A DNA stretch of 64,000 nt from Actinomycetota bacterium (GTDB lineage Bacteria > Actinomycetota > Thermoleophilia > BMS3ABIN01). Where the stretch lies: positions 26,388 through 90,387 of the forward strand of contig JAMCPM010000007.1 in NCBI GenBank assembly GCA_023382335.1. The letters are read 5' to 3'. The position numbers were made by a program, and so were the translations under genes. Below, piece after piece: positions 43,495 to 51,712 of this stretch. The notes beneath the pieces are model-generated. The model saw only the letters and a program-made list of their open reading frames with translations, did not search any database and was not told where the DNA came from. Positions within the stretch are counted from its first letter, which is position 1, and each line of letters begins with the position of its first letter.

Positions 43495-46074
43495 ATGACC
43501 GCCACCCAACCAACAACCGACACCCTAACCACCTTCTGGGCCCATCCGGCCGAAGAAGTCCAACAGCAACTCGGATCAACCCCCCAAGGCCTGACCGCCG
43601 CCGAAGCCGCCAACCGCCTGACCAAATACGGCCCCAACCAGCTACACCCGCCAAAAACCGCTGGCGCCTTCACGCTTTTCCTGTCGCAGTTCAAGAGCCC
43701 GATCATCCTTATCCTGATCGTTGCCGCTCTGGTCTCGTTCTTCCTGGGCGAGCGCACCGACACGCTGATTATTTTAATCATTGTCGGAGCCAGCGGCATG
43801 CTGGGCTTCTTTCAGGAGAAGGGTGCGGCCGAAGCAGTCGAGAAGCTCATTTCCGTCATCGAGATCAAGGCTGATGTCCTGCGAGAGGGCAAGCAGCTGG
43901 AAGTCCCGATTACATCTGTAGTGCCGGGCGACATCACCCTCCTCAACGCCGGCGACGCCGTGCCCGGCGACTGCATCGTCCTCGAATCCAGCAGCCTCTT
44001 CGTCGACGAGGCGGCGCTTACCGGCGAGACTTTTCCCGTGGAAAAAATCGCGGGCGTCACCGCCGCGGACGCGACCCTCTCGGGACGCACCAACGCCATC
44101 TTTAGCGGTACCCATGTCGTCAGCGGCACGGCCCGGGCGCTCGTGGCCAAGACCGGCCCGGCCACCGAGTTCGGGAAGGTCGCCGACCGGTTGAAACTCC
44201 GCCGCCCCAAGACTGAATTCGAGCGCGGCGTCACCCGCTTCGGCTACCTGCTCATGGAAGTCACGCTGATGCTGGTCATCTTCATCTTTGCCGTCAACGT
44301 CTACCTCAAACGGCCTGTGCTCGAGGCCTTCCTGTTCTCAGTCGCCCTGGCCGTCGGCCTCACGCCGCAGCTGCTGCCGGCGATCATCAGCGTCAACCTC
44401 TCGCATGGCGCCCGCCGCATGGCCCAGCAGAAGGTGATCGTCAAGCGTCTGGCGTCGATCGAGAATTTCGGCAGCATGAACGTCTTCTGCTCGGACAAGA
44501 CCGGCACGCTCACGGAAGGCAAGGTGGAACTGCAGGGGACGCTCGACGTCGACGGCGCCGGCAGTCAGAAAGTACTGCTGTACGCCTACATCAACGCCTC
44601 TTTTGAGAGCGGTTTCAACAATCCGATCGACGAGGCCATCCGCCAGCACGGCAACCCCGATATCTCCGGCTACGAAAAGCTCTACGAGATCCCTTATGAT
44701 TTCATCCGCAAACGGCTGAGCATCCTCGTCAGCCACAACGGCGAGAATCTGCTGATCACCAAGGGGGCGCTAAAAAATGTGCTGGCAGTGTGCACGCAGG
44801 TCGAGGCGCAGGACGGCTCTACCCGGAAACTGTTGTCCGCCGGCGTAAAGCCGGAGAAAGAGTCAGCAAACGCGGCCGTCAGCGCCGAAATCGAGCAGGA
44901 ATTTGAAAAGCTCTCGGCGCAGGGGCTGCGCGTGCTCGGCGTCGCCTGCCGTGTCATGGACGGCGAGACTTCGATTACCAAGGAATCCGAGCAGGACATG
45001 ACCTTTCTCGGCTTCATCACTTTCCTCGACCCGGCCAAGGCTGACATCAGCAAAACCATTGAGCGGCTCAACAGCCAGGGAGTGAAACTCAAGATCATCA
45101 CCGGGGACAATTCACTGGTGGCGGCCAATATCAGCCGGCAGGTCGGGCTCAACAGCGACCGCGTCCTCAGCGGCTCCGACCTGGTACACATGAGCGATTC
45201 GGCGCTGGTGCACCAGGTGGACCGGGTCGACATCTTCGCCGAGATCGACCCCAACCAGAAAGAGCGCATCATCCGCTCGCTGCAGAAGGCGGGCAACGTC
45301 GTCGGCTACATGGGCGACGGCATCAACGACAGTCCGGCGCTGCACGCCGCCGACGTCAGCATCTCGGTCGACAGCGCCGTGGACGTCGCCAAGGAGGCGG
45401 CCGACATCGTCCTGCTGGAGAAAGATCTGAGTGTGCTGGACCGCGGCGTGCAGGAAGGGCGCTCGACCTTTGCCAACACGCTCAAATACGTCTTCATGGC
45501 GACCAGCGCCAACTTCGGCAATATGTTCAGCATGGCCGGGGCGTCGCTCTTCCTGCCGTTCCTGCCCCTGCTGGCGACACAGGTGCTGCTGATCAATTTT
45601 CTGACGGATCTGCCGGAACTTACTATCGCTACCGACCGGGTCGACGAGGAACTGGTGGAGCGGCCGCGGCGCTGGAATATCCCCTTCATCCGCGAGTTCA
45701 TGGTGACCTTCGGGCTGGTCAGCTCGATCTTCGATTACATGACCTTTGGTGCGCTGCTTTTGATCATGAACGCCACGACCGAGCAGTTCCGCACCGGCTG
45801 GTTCATCGAGTCGGTCGTCTCGGCCTCGATGATCGTGCTGGTCATCCGCACCCGGAGGCCGTTCTTCAAAAGCGCGCCCAGCCGCTATCTGTTGCTGACG
45901 ACGATCCTGGTCATTTGCGGGGTCATCATTCTTCCCTATACGCCGCTGGGATCGCCATTCCAGTTCGTGTCTCTGCCGCCGCAGTTCCTGCTGATGCTGG
46001 CCGTCATCCTGGTGCTCTACGTCCTGACCGCGGAAGCGGCCAAGAAAGTATTTTACAGGGTGGTAAATTTCTGA
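43495..46074 (+). CDS. mgtA: Magnesium-translocating P-type ATPase (MgtA-like, P3B)
   Basis: An 859-residue P-type ATPase from the ATG at 43495. A TTG at 43420 opens a longer frame without support. Domain order: N-terminal cation ATPase domain (FWAHPAEEVQQQLGSTPQGL), actuator motif LTGETFPVE, phosphorylation site CSDKTGTLTEG, hinge GDGINDSPAL. The membrane segment ALAVGLTPQLLPAIISVNL corresponds to the AVGLTPEMLPMIV signature of MgtA/MgtB, as does the C-terminal ILPYTPLGSPFQFVSLP. It imports Mg2+. TATAAA about 15 nt before the ATG and no ribosome binding site suggest a leaderless transcript. No Mg2+ riboswitch was seen. Confidence 0.92.
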   Translation: MTATQPTTDTLTTFWAHPAEEVQQQLGSTPQGLTAAEAANRLTKYGPNQLHPPKTAGAFTLFLSQFKSPIILILIVAALVSFFLGERTDTLIILIIVGASGMLGFFQEKGAAEAVEKLISVIEIKADVLREGKQLEVPITSVVPGDITLLNAGDAVPGDCIVLESSSLFVDEAALTGETFPVEKIAGVTAADATLSGRTNAIFSGTHVVSGTARALVAKTGPATEFGKVADRLKLRRPKTEFERGVTRFGYLLMEVTLMLVIFIFAVNVYLKRPVLEAFLFSVALAVGLTPQLLPAIISVNLSHGARRMAQQKVIVKRLASIENFGSMNVFCSDKTGTLTEGKVELQGTLDVDGAGSQKVLLYAYINASFESGFNNPIDEAIRQHGNPDISGYEKLYEIPYDFIRKRLSILVSHNGENLLITKGALKNVLAVCTQVEAQDGSTRKLLSAGVKPEKESANAAVSAEIEQEFEKLSAQGLRVLGVACRVMDGETSITKESEQDMTFLGFITFLDPAKADISKTIERLNSQGVKLKIITGDNSLVAANISRQVGLNSDRVLSGSDLVHMSDSALVHQVDRVDIFAEIDPNQKERIIRSLQKAGNVVGYMGDGINDSPALHAADVSISVDSAVDVAKEAADIVLLEKDLSVLDRGVQEGRSTFANTLKYVFMATSANFGNMFSMAGASLFLPFLPLLATQVLLINFLTDLPELTIATDRVDEELVERPRRWNIPFIREFMVTFGLVSSIFDYMTFGALLLIMNATTEQFRTGWFIESVVSASMIVLVIRTRRPFFKSAPSRYLLLTTILVICGVIILPYTPLGSPFQFVSLPPQFLLMLAVILVLYVLTAEAAKKVFYRVVNF

Positions 46075-46152
46075 TATTGAGAACACCCACGCATAGCCGC
46101 GCTGGCGAGGCGCTCGCGGTTAACGGGCCTCGGTAGCTTTCCGCCCGCCTGC

Positions 46153-46452
46153 CTACAGAGCCGGCACGAACGAATCGCACTCCGCATGCTCCGCGTGATG
46201 GCCGAGGCTTATCGCCGGCGCCAGGCACATGGTCGCGTTCTCGTTGAACTTGCAGCCGGCGACGTCGCAGGCGGCAACCATCGGCTTGGCCGTCTCCAGC
46301 TCTTCCACCTGTTCGGTCGTGAAGGTGTCGCACTTGGCGTGCTCGCAGCCTCCGACCTCGATCTGTCCGGCGCGGCACTCGAGGTTGCGGTTGTACGAGC
46401 ATGCGTCAACCTGGCAGGCCAGGACCGTTCCCATTTCGCATTCCATTTTCAT
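46153..46452 (-). CDS. Cys-rich protein with two DUF1540 domains
   Basis: A 99-residue protein from the ATG at 46452, preceded by AAGGGGAAGG; the longer frame to 46542 lacks a site. Two units of the DUF1540 type follow each other: CQVDACSYNRNLECRAGQIEVG then C...CDTF, and CDVAGCKFNENATMCLAPAISLG then CDSF. Each has a set of Cys/His residues suited to metal binding. The protein is cytosolic. Family function is unknown. It stands convergent to the Mg2+ ATPase gene and divergent from the FTR1 iron permease gene. Confidence 0.85.
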   Translation of the reverse strand: MKMECEMGTVLACQVDACSYNRNLECRAGQIEVGGCEHAKCDTFTTEQVEELETAKPMVAACDVAGCKFNENATMCLAPAISLGHHAEHAECDSFVPAL

Positions 46453-46520
46453 GACCTTCCCCTTTTCCTCGCGATTACAATTCTGCGGGACGGCCGTGCC
46501 CGGCGCTAAGTACGCCCTGT

Positions 46521-46709
46521 TCAAGCCGCCCGCTTCAGCCACGGCTCCTCGTTTTTCATCGCGGGCTTCTGCTGCTTCTGCATCCTGTCGCTGGCGATGA
46601 TCAGCCCGAATACTACCAGCGGCGTAATGATGTCAGCAGATTTACAGGCCGCTGGCAGCGTTGGAGCCAGCCACGCTTTCCGGCGCCTGTTCGTTTGGTG
46701 TTCCCCCAT
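46521..46709 (-). CDS. Possible small membrane protein
   Basis: A 62-codon frame with one hydrophobic segment (IITPLVVFGLIIASD) and a basic start and end. The ATG at 46709 has only a weak GGAAA before it. No family was recognised. It lies between the DUF1540 gene and the FTR1 promoter, 68 nt upstream of the former on the same strand. It could equally be chance. Confidence 0.28.
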   Translation of the reverse strand: MGEHQTNRRRKAWLAPTLPAACKSADIITPLVVFGLIIASDRMQKQQKPAMKNEEPWLKRAA

Positions 46710-46741
46710 CGACCCGTTTCCTAACCGGGCTTGAACATGCC

Positions 46742-46780
46742 TTGACAGGCCCTTCCAGAAAAGTTAGACTAGTCTTACTT
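46742..46780 (+). promoter_or_regulatory. Promoter with iron-type palindrome before the FTR1 permease gene
   Basis: TTGACA (46742-46747), a 17-nt spacer and TAGACT (46765-46770). The -10 is embedded in AAGTTAGACTAGTCTTACTT (46761-46780), a 20-bp near-perfect palindrome with the core AGACTAGTCT. A repressor bound there would block the promoter. The core matches the dyad at the DtxR-FeoA gene promoter (26181-26190) except for one central base. Confidence 0.75.
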
Positions 46781-46816
46781 GGTGAATAAAGTCCAACTAA
46801 TCAGGAGAGGAATATA

Positions 46817-47680
46817 ATGCTTACAGCACTGGTAATAACACTCAGGGAAGGTCTTGAGGCCGCCCTTGTCGTCGCCGTGGTCCTGTCATTCCTCGACCGG
46901 TCTGGTGAAGGCCGGCTCAAACGCTACGCCTGGTACGGCGCCGCCGTCGCCGCAGGTCTTTGTATCGCCTCGGCTACGCTGCTGTTTTCCCTGGCTGAAA
47001 GCCTTGTCGGCGAAGCAAGCGAGGCTTTCGAGATCGTAGTCACCCTGCTGGCCGTGAGCGTGCTGACCTTCATGATCATGTGGATGAAGCGGCACGGCCG
47101 GAACCTGAAATCGGCTATCGAGGAGAGGGCGAAGAAGGCCTCCGGGACGGCTTCCGCACCTGGCAGGGTCTCCACTTCTTCGTCGGCGCTTGCCATCCTC
47201 ACGCTTGCTTTCGCCGCTGTTGCCCGGGAGGGTTTTGAGACGGTCCTGTTCCTTCTTGGCAGCGCTTCGGAATCCGGGACCGCAGCCACGGTCGCCGGCG
47301 CGAGCGTCGGACTCGGCGCCGCGATGGTCGCCGGACTGGTTTTCTACCGTGGCGTCTACCGCCTCAATCTGAAAAAATTCTTTGACGTTACCGGAGTCAT
47401 GCTGATCGTGCTGGCGGCCGGCCTGGTGGCCAACAGCGTGCAGGATCTATTCGGCAGCGGCCTGCTGCCGGCGGCCCTGACCGATCCGGTCTGGAACACC
47501 GGAGCCTGGCTCAGCCAGGAAACGGGGCCAGGCGCAGTCCTGCACTCGCTGTTCGGGTACCAGTCGGCGCCGTCGCCGGTCGCGCTTATGAGCTACGTGC
47601 TATACCTCGGCTCCATGTTGTGGCTGTACTTCGCCCCGAAGTTCGGCAGGCAGCGGGCCTTGGCCGAGGGCGCCCATTAG
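46817..47680 (+). CDS. FTR1-family iron permease
   Basis: A 287-residue membrane protein behind AGGAGAGG. It has seven hydrophobic segments and both REXXE motifs that define the family: REGLEAALVVAVVL near the N-terminus and AREGFETVLFLL in the middle (about residue 137). FTR1/EfeU proteins import Fe3+, usually after oxidation by a partner. No EfeO or EfeB gene is adjacent, although two secreted multicopper oxidases are encoded elsewhere in the window. Its promoter carries a palindrome like that of the feo operon, so control by the DtxR-like repressor is likely. Confidence 0.92.
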   Translation: MLTALVITLREGLEAALVVAVVLSFLDRSGEGRLKRYAWYGAAVAAGLCIASATLLFSLAESLVGEASEAFEIVVTLLAVSVLTFMIMWMKRHGRNLKSAIEERAKKASGTASAPGRVSTSSSALAILTLAFAAVAREGFETVLFLLGSASESGTAATVAGASVGLGAAMVAGLVFYRGVYRLNLKKFFDVTGVMLIVLAAGLVANSVQDLFGSGLLPAALTDPVWNTGAWLSQETGPGAVLHSLFGYQSAPSPVALMSYVLYLGSMLWLYFAPKFGRQRALAEGAH

Positions 47681-47784
47681 TTCAAAAGGCATCCGCTGTA
47701 TATAATCATCAGGAATATCTGGCTGCACGGACTGCAAGCGGCCGGCCGAAAGCGGCACTAACTAAAACAGAATCGGAGGAAACG

Positions 47785-48066
47785 ATGGCAAAAGCGCAAG
47801 CCCGGCACATATTGGTGGACAGCCAGGAGAAATGCGAGCAGATCAAGATCGAGATCGTCGAGGGAGCTGATTTCGCCGAGATGGCAAAGGTGTATTCTTC
47901 CTGCCCTTCCGGACAGCGCGGCGGCGACCTGGGTGAGTTCAGCCCCGGCCAGATGGTCCGCGAGTTCGACGAGGTCGTCTTCAGCGCCGATCTCAACACG
48001 GTTCAGGGACCGGTCAAGACCCAGTTCGGCTACCACCTGATCGAGGTAACCAGCCGCACCGATTAG
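47785..48066 (+). CDS. Parvulin-type peptidylprolyl isomerase
   Basis: A 93-residue single-domain parvulin from the ATG at 47785 with GGAGG 5 nt upstream. Family motifs: ARHILVDSQEKCEQIK, the SSCPSGQRGGDLGEF block, FSPGQMVREFDEVVFS and the closing TQFGYHLIEVTSR. There is no signal peptide, so it is cytosolic, like E. coli PpiC. It catalyses cis/trans isomerisation of prolyl bonds. It follows the FTR1 gene by 104 nt and precedes the LOG gene by 49 nt; no functional link is apparent. Confidence 0.93.
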   Translation: MAKAQARHILVDSQEKCEQIKIEIVEGADFAEMAKVYSSCPSGQRGGDLGEFSPGQMVREFDEVVFSADLNTVQGPVKTQFGYHLIEVTSRTD

Positions 48067-48115
48067 CAACCGCCCGAGCCGTTACCCAACCCACCGAATC
48101 GACCGGGAACCCGCC

Positions 48116-48931
48116 ATGCCAATAGATAAAAAGAAGCCGCCCGCCACGGCCTATGGAAACCGGCGCTTCCTCGAGCACCGGGATGCCAGGCCCTTGCGGA
48201 TACTGGCCGAATATCTCGAGCCTGAAAGCCGCTTTTCCCATTATTCGATCGCGGACACGATCGTGTTCATGGGTTCGGCCCGCGTGGTCTCGCTCGAGCA
48301 GGCCGAGGCGGCTCAGAAGCAAGCAACCTCACCGGAAGATAAACAGCAGGCTGAGCTGCAGCTGGAGATGTCGCGTTACTACGAGGAGGCCAGCGAGCTG
48401 GCCGAGCGCCTGACCGTCTGGTCCAAGGAGCTCAACGACGAGGAGCATCGCTACGTGATCTGCACCGGCGGCGGCCCCGGCATCATGGAGGCAGCCAACC
48501 GCGGCGCCTCGCGCGCCCGCGGCATGAACGTCGGCATGGCCATCTCCATCCCCCAGGAACAGACCTACAACACCTTCATCACCCGGGAGCTGGCCTTCCA
48601 TTTCCATTATTTCTTCATGCGCAAATTCTGGTTCGCCTATCTGGCCAAAGCGGTCATCTTCTTCCCCGGCGGCTTTGGCACCCTCGACGAGATGTTCGAG
48701 ATACTGACGCTGCTGAAGACGAAGAAGATCACCAAGCATCTGCCGGTGGTCCTGTTCGGCAAGAAATACTGGAAGGAAATCGTCAACTTCGAGGCGCTGC
48801 TCAAGTACGGGATGATCGGCCCGGAAGAGCTGGAGCTCTTTATGGTCACCGATTCGGTGGAAGAAGCGTTTCTCTACATCACTGCCGAGCTCTCACAAGT
48901 CACTGCGTCGGAAAAAGGCGCCACTCTGTAG
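48116..48931 (+). CDS. LOG-family Rossmann-fold protein (TIGR00730-like)
   Basis: A 271-residue protein with the two signatures of the family: GGGPGIMEAANRGA and FFPGGFGTLDEMFE (PGGxGTxxE). In characterised members this site binds nucleoside monophosphates and releases the base (cytokinin-activating LOG, or AMP/PpnN-type nucleosidase). An N-terminal extension of about 100 residues (DARPLRILAEYLEPE, then a charged helix) is longer than in the smallest LOGs. The substrate is unproven. The old label lysine decarboxylase for this family is misleading. Confidence 0.88.
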   Translation: MPIDKKKPPATAYGNRRFLEHRDARPLRILAEYLEPESRFSHYSIADTIVFMGSARVVSLEQAEAAQKQATSPEDKQQAELQLEMSRYYEEASELAERLTVWSKELNDEEHRYVICTGGGPGIMEAANRGASRARGMNVGMAISIPQEQTYNTFITRELAFHFHYFFMRKFWFAYLAKAVIFFPGGFGTLDEMFEILTLLKTKKITKHLPVVLFGKKYWKEIVNFEALLKYGMIGPEELELFMVTDSVEEAFLYITAELSQVTASEKGATL

Positions 48932-48973
48932 ATCGGGCGCCACGGTTTTCAGCACGCCGGTAGATCTGCTCCA

Positions 48974-49651
48974 CTAGCCCATGAGCTCATTGAAGTCCAC
49001 CTGCATGATGCCCTTCTCGATCGCGTAGCGCACCAGTTCGTTGCGCTTGTGCATCTTGAGCTTCTCCATGATGTTGGCCTTGTGGGTGTCGACGGTCTTG
49101 ACGCTGATGTACAGCGACTGGGCGATCTCACGATTGGTGAAGCCCTCGGCGACCAGTTTCAGTATCTCGCGCTCGCGGTCGGTGAGGGTGTTATGGCTAT
49201 GGGTGGCCTCTTTGGCCGAACCCATCTTCTCGATGTAATTTTCAACCATGATCTTGGTCACCGAGGGATGAAGCACGTAGTCGCCGCCGGCCACCACTTC
49301 GATGGCGTTGACAAGGTCGCTGTCGGCCGCTTTTTTAAGCACGTAACCGACGGCGCCGGCCTGGAAAGCCTGCGAGATATATTCTTCGTTATCGTGGACC
49401 GTGAGCACCAGCACCTTGATTTCCCGGTTCCTCCTCTTGATCTCGCGCGTGGCGTCCATGCCGTTCATCACCGGCATGCTGATATCCATGAGCACGATGT
49501 CTGGTTTCAGTTCCTGGGCTTTCTGGACCGCCTCGCGGCCGTTCTCGGCCTCGCCCACGACCTCGATGCCGTCCTTCTCGCCCAGCAGGTGCATGAGTCC
49601 GGTGCGCAGTATCGCATGATCGTCCGCTAGCAGTACCCTTATCTTGCTCAC
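48974..49651 (-). CDS. NarL/LuxR-family response regulator
   Basis: A 225-residue regulator. The receiver domain (1-125) begins IRVLLADDHAILRTGLMHLL, with the phosphoacceptor Asp in DIVLMDISMPVMNG. The C-terminal LuxR-type helix-turn-helix reads LTDREREILKLVAEGFTNREIAQSLYISVKTVDTHKANI. It overlaps the upstream histidine kinase gene by 4 nt, so kinase and regulator are co-expressed. As the last genes of the strand behind a NrfCD/cytochrome operon they may control it, by analogy with NarX/NarL. The signal is unknown. Confidence 0.95.
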   Translation of the reverse strand: MSKIRVLLADDHAILRTGLMHLLGEKDGIEVVGEAENGREAVQKAQELKPDIVLMDISMPVMNGMDATREIKRRNREIKVLVLTVHDNEEYISQAFQAGAVGYVLKKAADSDLVNAIEVVAGGDYVLHPSVTKIMVENYIEKMGSAKEATHSHNTLTDREREILKLVAEGFTNREIAQSLYISVKTVDTHKANIMEKLKMHKRNELVRYAIEKGIMQVDFNELMG

Positions 49652-50754
49652 GAGGATCCCTCCTTGGACTCAATGGGTACTTCGAGATGGATGATTGATC
49701 CCGCATTCACATGGGATTCAAACTCAAGGAAACCATCTACTAATTCGATTCTCTCCTTCATCCCGTGAAGGCCCAGACCCCGGGTTTTCTCTGATCTCAT
49801 CATCCTGCCCGGCTCGAATCCGCAGCCGTTGTCAGAGATGAATCCGATGATCCTGTTGCCGCGATCCTCGAGCCTGACGCTGCAGCTGTCGGCTCCCGAA
49901 TGGCGGGCTACGTTGGTGAGGCCCTCCTGGATCACCCTGTAGAGCACTGTCTCCAGCTCGGGAGGAAGCCGGCGCGCAGTCGCGGGCACCTGCAGGTCGA
50001 CAAAGACCTCCGTGTTCCTGGTGAATTCCTTGACGTAAGAGCGAAGCGCCGCCGACAGCCCCAGATCGTCAAGCACGCTGGGGCGAAGCTTGGTGGCCAT
50101 CGAATGGACTTCGCCCAAGGTCGCATGCGCCAGGTCCTCGATGCTTTGCAACCGCGCCCGGATCTCGGGCATGGATTCCGGTATGAGCTTCTCTGTCATC
50201 CTGATTCCGATCATCAGTCCCGTTAACGACTGGCTGGTCTCATCGTGGAGCTCCCTGGCGATCCTTTTTCGTTCCTCTTCCTGAGCCTTGATCGTCGACG
50301 CGGCGCCCAGTTTGCGCTCGCGTTCGAGCGCATCCAGCATCGACTTCAGGCTTCGGGAAAGCTCGGCTATCTGTGCATCATCAGTTACTTCAGGGATGCG
50401 GATGCCGCGGCGGCCGGAGCGAATGGCCTTCATCGTGTCAGTCACGGCGTTCAGCGGTCGGAAGGCCATCTTCACCAGGAAGTAGTTCACCGGAACCGAA
50501 AGACAGACGGCCCCGATCAGGAAGGGGACCATGACGTCAAGCTCCCCGTCAGTGAAATAGTTCCTGCCCAGGTGGACTGCCAGCGTTCCCAGGATTATCA
50601 ACACCGTATTTGCGATTATCACTTTCTGGAACAGCGGCCGGCTTTTGACCCGCCTCGCCGCAGCTACGATGTGATAAGGCGCCCAGCGAAACCATGTGCC
50701 CGGTTTCGTCAGGGCTCCTACGTCCGCCTGGTTAACAGCCTCCGAGCTTTCCAT
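49648..50754 (-). CDS. NarX/DegS-type sensor histidine kinase
   Basis: A 368-residue kinase. Two membrane helices (LFQKVIIANTVLIILGTLAV and VMVPFLIGAVCLSVPVNYFL) enclose a very short loop, followed by a HAMP region (RPLNAVTDTMKAIRSGRRG), a HisKA_3 helix with the phosphorylated His in ARELHDETSQSLTGL, and a HATPase domain (YRVIQEGLTNVARHSGA, ISDNGCGFEP, GLGLHGMKERI). The small outer loop means it probably senses a membrane or cytosolic signal such as quinone redox state, which is an inference. It lies 144 nt downstream of the NrfCD/cytochrome genes on the same strand. Confidence 0.94.
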   Translation of the reverse strand: MESSEAVNQADVGALTKPGTWFRWAPYHIVAAARRVKSRPLFQKVIIANTVLIILGTLAVHLGRNYFTDGELDVMVPFLIGAVCLSVPVNYFLVKMAFRPLNAVTDTMKAIRSGRRGIRIPEVTDDAQIAELSRSLKSMLDALERERKLGAASTIKAQEEERKRIARELHDETSQSLTGLMIGIRMTEKLIPESMPEIRARLQSIEDLAHATLGEVHSMATKLRPSVLDDLGLSAALRSYVKEFTRNTEVFVDLQVPATARRLPPELETVLYRVIQEGLTNVARHSGADSCSVRLEDRGNRIIGFISDNGCGFEPGRMMRSEKTRGLGLHGMKERIELVDGFLEFESHVNAGSIIHLEVPIESKEGSS

Positions 50755-50898
50755 CGAAAAGCTCCCGCGTCCGTTGACTGGAACATGCCGCTCTCGTAAC
50801 TCGCTCGCGTGCCTTGTTTAAGCTCCCCATGCCTCCGCGGCATCCGCACTTGCCAACTTGCCTGCAGCTTCCCCGGATCTTCGGGGAAGGGGTTGATG

Positions 50899-51201
50899 CT
50901 ACGCCGCATTGCGCCTTCCCCCCCGCCAGATGGCGTACGATGTGGTCCCGGTCGCGACTGCCAGCATCGCGAAGACCAGCGTGTCGGCGATGGGCGAGAA
51001 GATGAAGCCCAGAACCGTCAGCGACAGGCAGACCATGAGCACCACCGCCGAGAATGTGGCGGCTATCCCGAATGCCACCTTCTCCACTGGCGACAGACGG
51101 TGTTTCTGGTGCGCCTGCTCGTTGGCTTCGACTTCCTCAACCGCTACTGGCCGCTGCTCTTCCTGGTACTCGACTTCCTCTGCTGTTGAATGATTGGACA
51201 T
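50899..51201 (-). CDS. Small two-helix membrane protein of the redox operon
   Basis: A 100-residue product from the ATG at 51201 behind GAGGAGG. The first 47 residues are acidic and Gln/Glu-rich (TAEEVEYQEEQRPVAVEEVE), followed by two membrane helices (VAFGIAATFSAVVLMVCLSL and DTLVFAMLAVATGTTSYAIW) and a basic tail. It begins 2 nt before the 3' end of the cytochrome gene's reading frame ends, so it is closely linked to it. No family was recognised. It may be an accessory subunit of the membrane complex. Confidence 0.7.
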   Translation of the reverse strand: MSNHSTAEEVEYQEEQRPVAVEEVEANEQAHQKHRLSPVEKVAFGIAATFSAVVLMVCLSLTVLGFIFSPIADTLVFAMLAVATGTTSYAIWRGGRRNAA

Positions 51202-51202
51202 C

Positions 51203-51700
51203 TTAGCCTCCTCTCTGGTATTGATCCTGGACACTGTCTTGATACTGATCCTGGCTGCTGCCCTCTGCCGGGCCGCCGCCAGATTCCTCTACACCCTCCA
51301 GTCCTTTGACGCCGCGGTGACACCTGGCGCACTGAGTGTCTGCAGCAAACGCGACGTTGCTGGTGGAGGAATGGCAAGAACCGCAGTACTTGCCGCTGTT
51401 CAGTCCTTGCATGTTGAAGTCGGTCCTGGCTTCAACCGTCTTGGCTTTCTGCTGGAAGGTTCCGGAGTGGCAGCCGTTGCACTGCAGGCCAACGTCCGCT
51501 ACGTGGGTCTGATGGCTGAAGACCACCGTATCGACGTACTTGGTGTAATAGATGTCAGCGGGGACACTGTAGGCGTTGGTGGCGGCGTTGCCGCTGTCGA
51601 CGCCGATCTCCTCGGCGGAGGTCTCACCGCGGTAGGCGATGAGCCCCATGGTCATGGAGGCTAGCAACACTGGCAACAGAATCATGCTTAGACGTTTCAT
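51203..51700 (-). CDS. Exported triheme c-type cytochrome (cytochrome c7/c3-like)
   Basis: A 165-residue protein from the ATG at 51700 with GGGAGGAG upstream. It has a Sec signal peptide (LSMILLPVLLASMTMGLIAY). Three CXXCH heme motifs (CNGCH, CGSCH, CARCH) and distal histidines (FSHQTHV) match the compact class III type. The C-terminal 30 residues are a Gly/Gln/Asp tail with a repeated DQYQ unit, of no known role. It is placed outside the membrane, where it could exchange electrons with the ferredoxin and NrfD-like subunits encoded just upstream. Confidence 0.9.
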   Translation of the reverse strand: MKRLSMILLPVLLASMTMGLIAYRGETSAEEIGVDSGNAATNAYSVPADIYYTKYVDTVVFSHQTHVADVGLQCNGCHSGTFQQKAKTVEARTDFNMQGLNSGKYCGSCHSSTSNVAFAADTQCARCHRGVKGLEGVEESGGGPAEGSSQDQYQDSVQDQYQRGG

Positions 51701-51712
51701 GGTCACTCCTCC

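Noticed and set aside
45112..46086. Minus-strand 324-codon frame opposite the Mg2+ ATPase
   Set aside because: It is a mirror of the ATPase frame with no recognisable domain.
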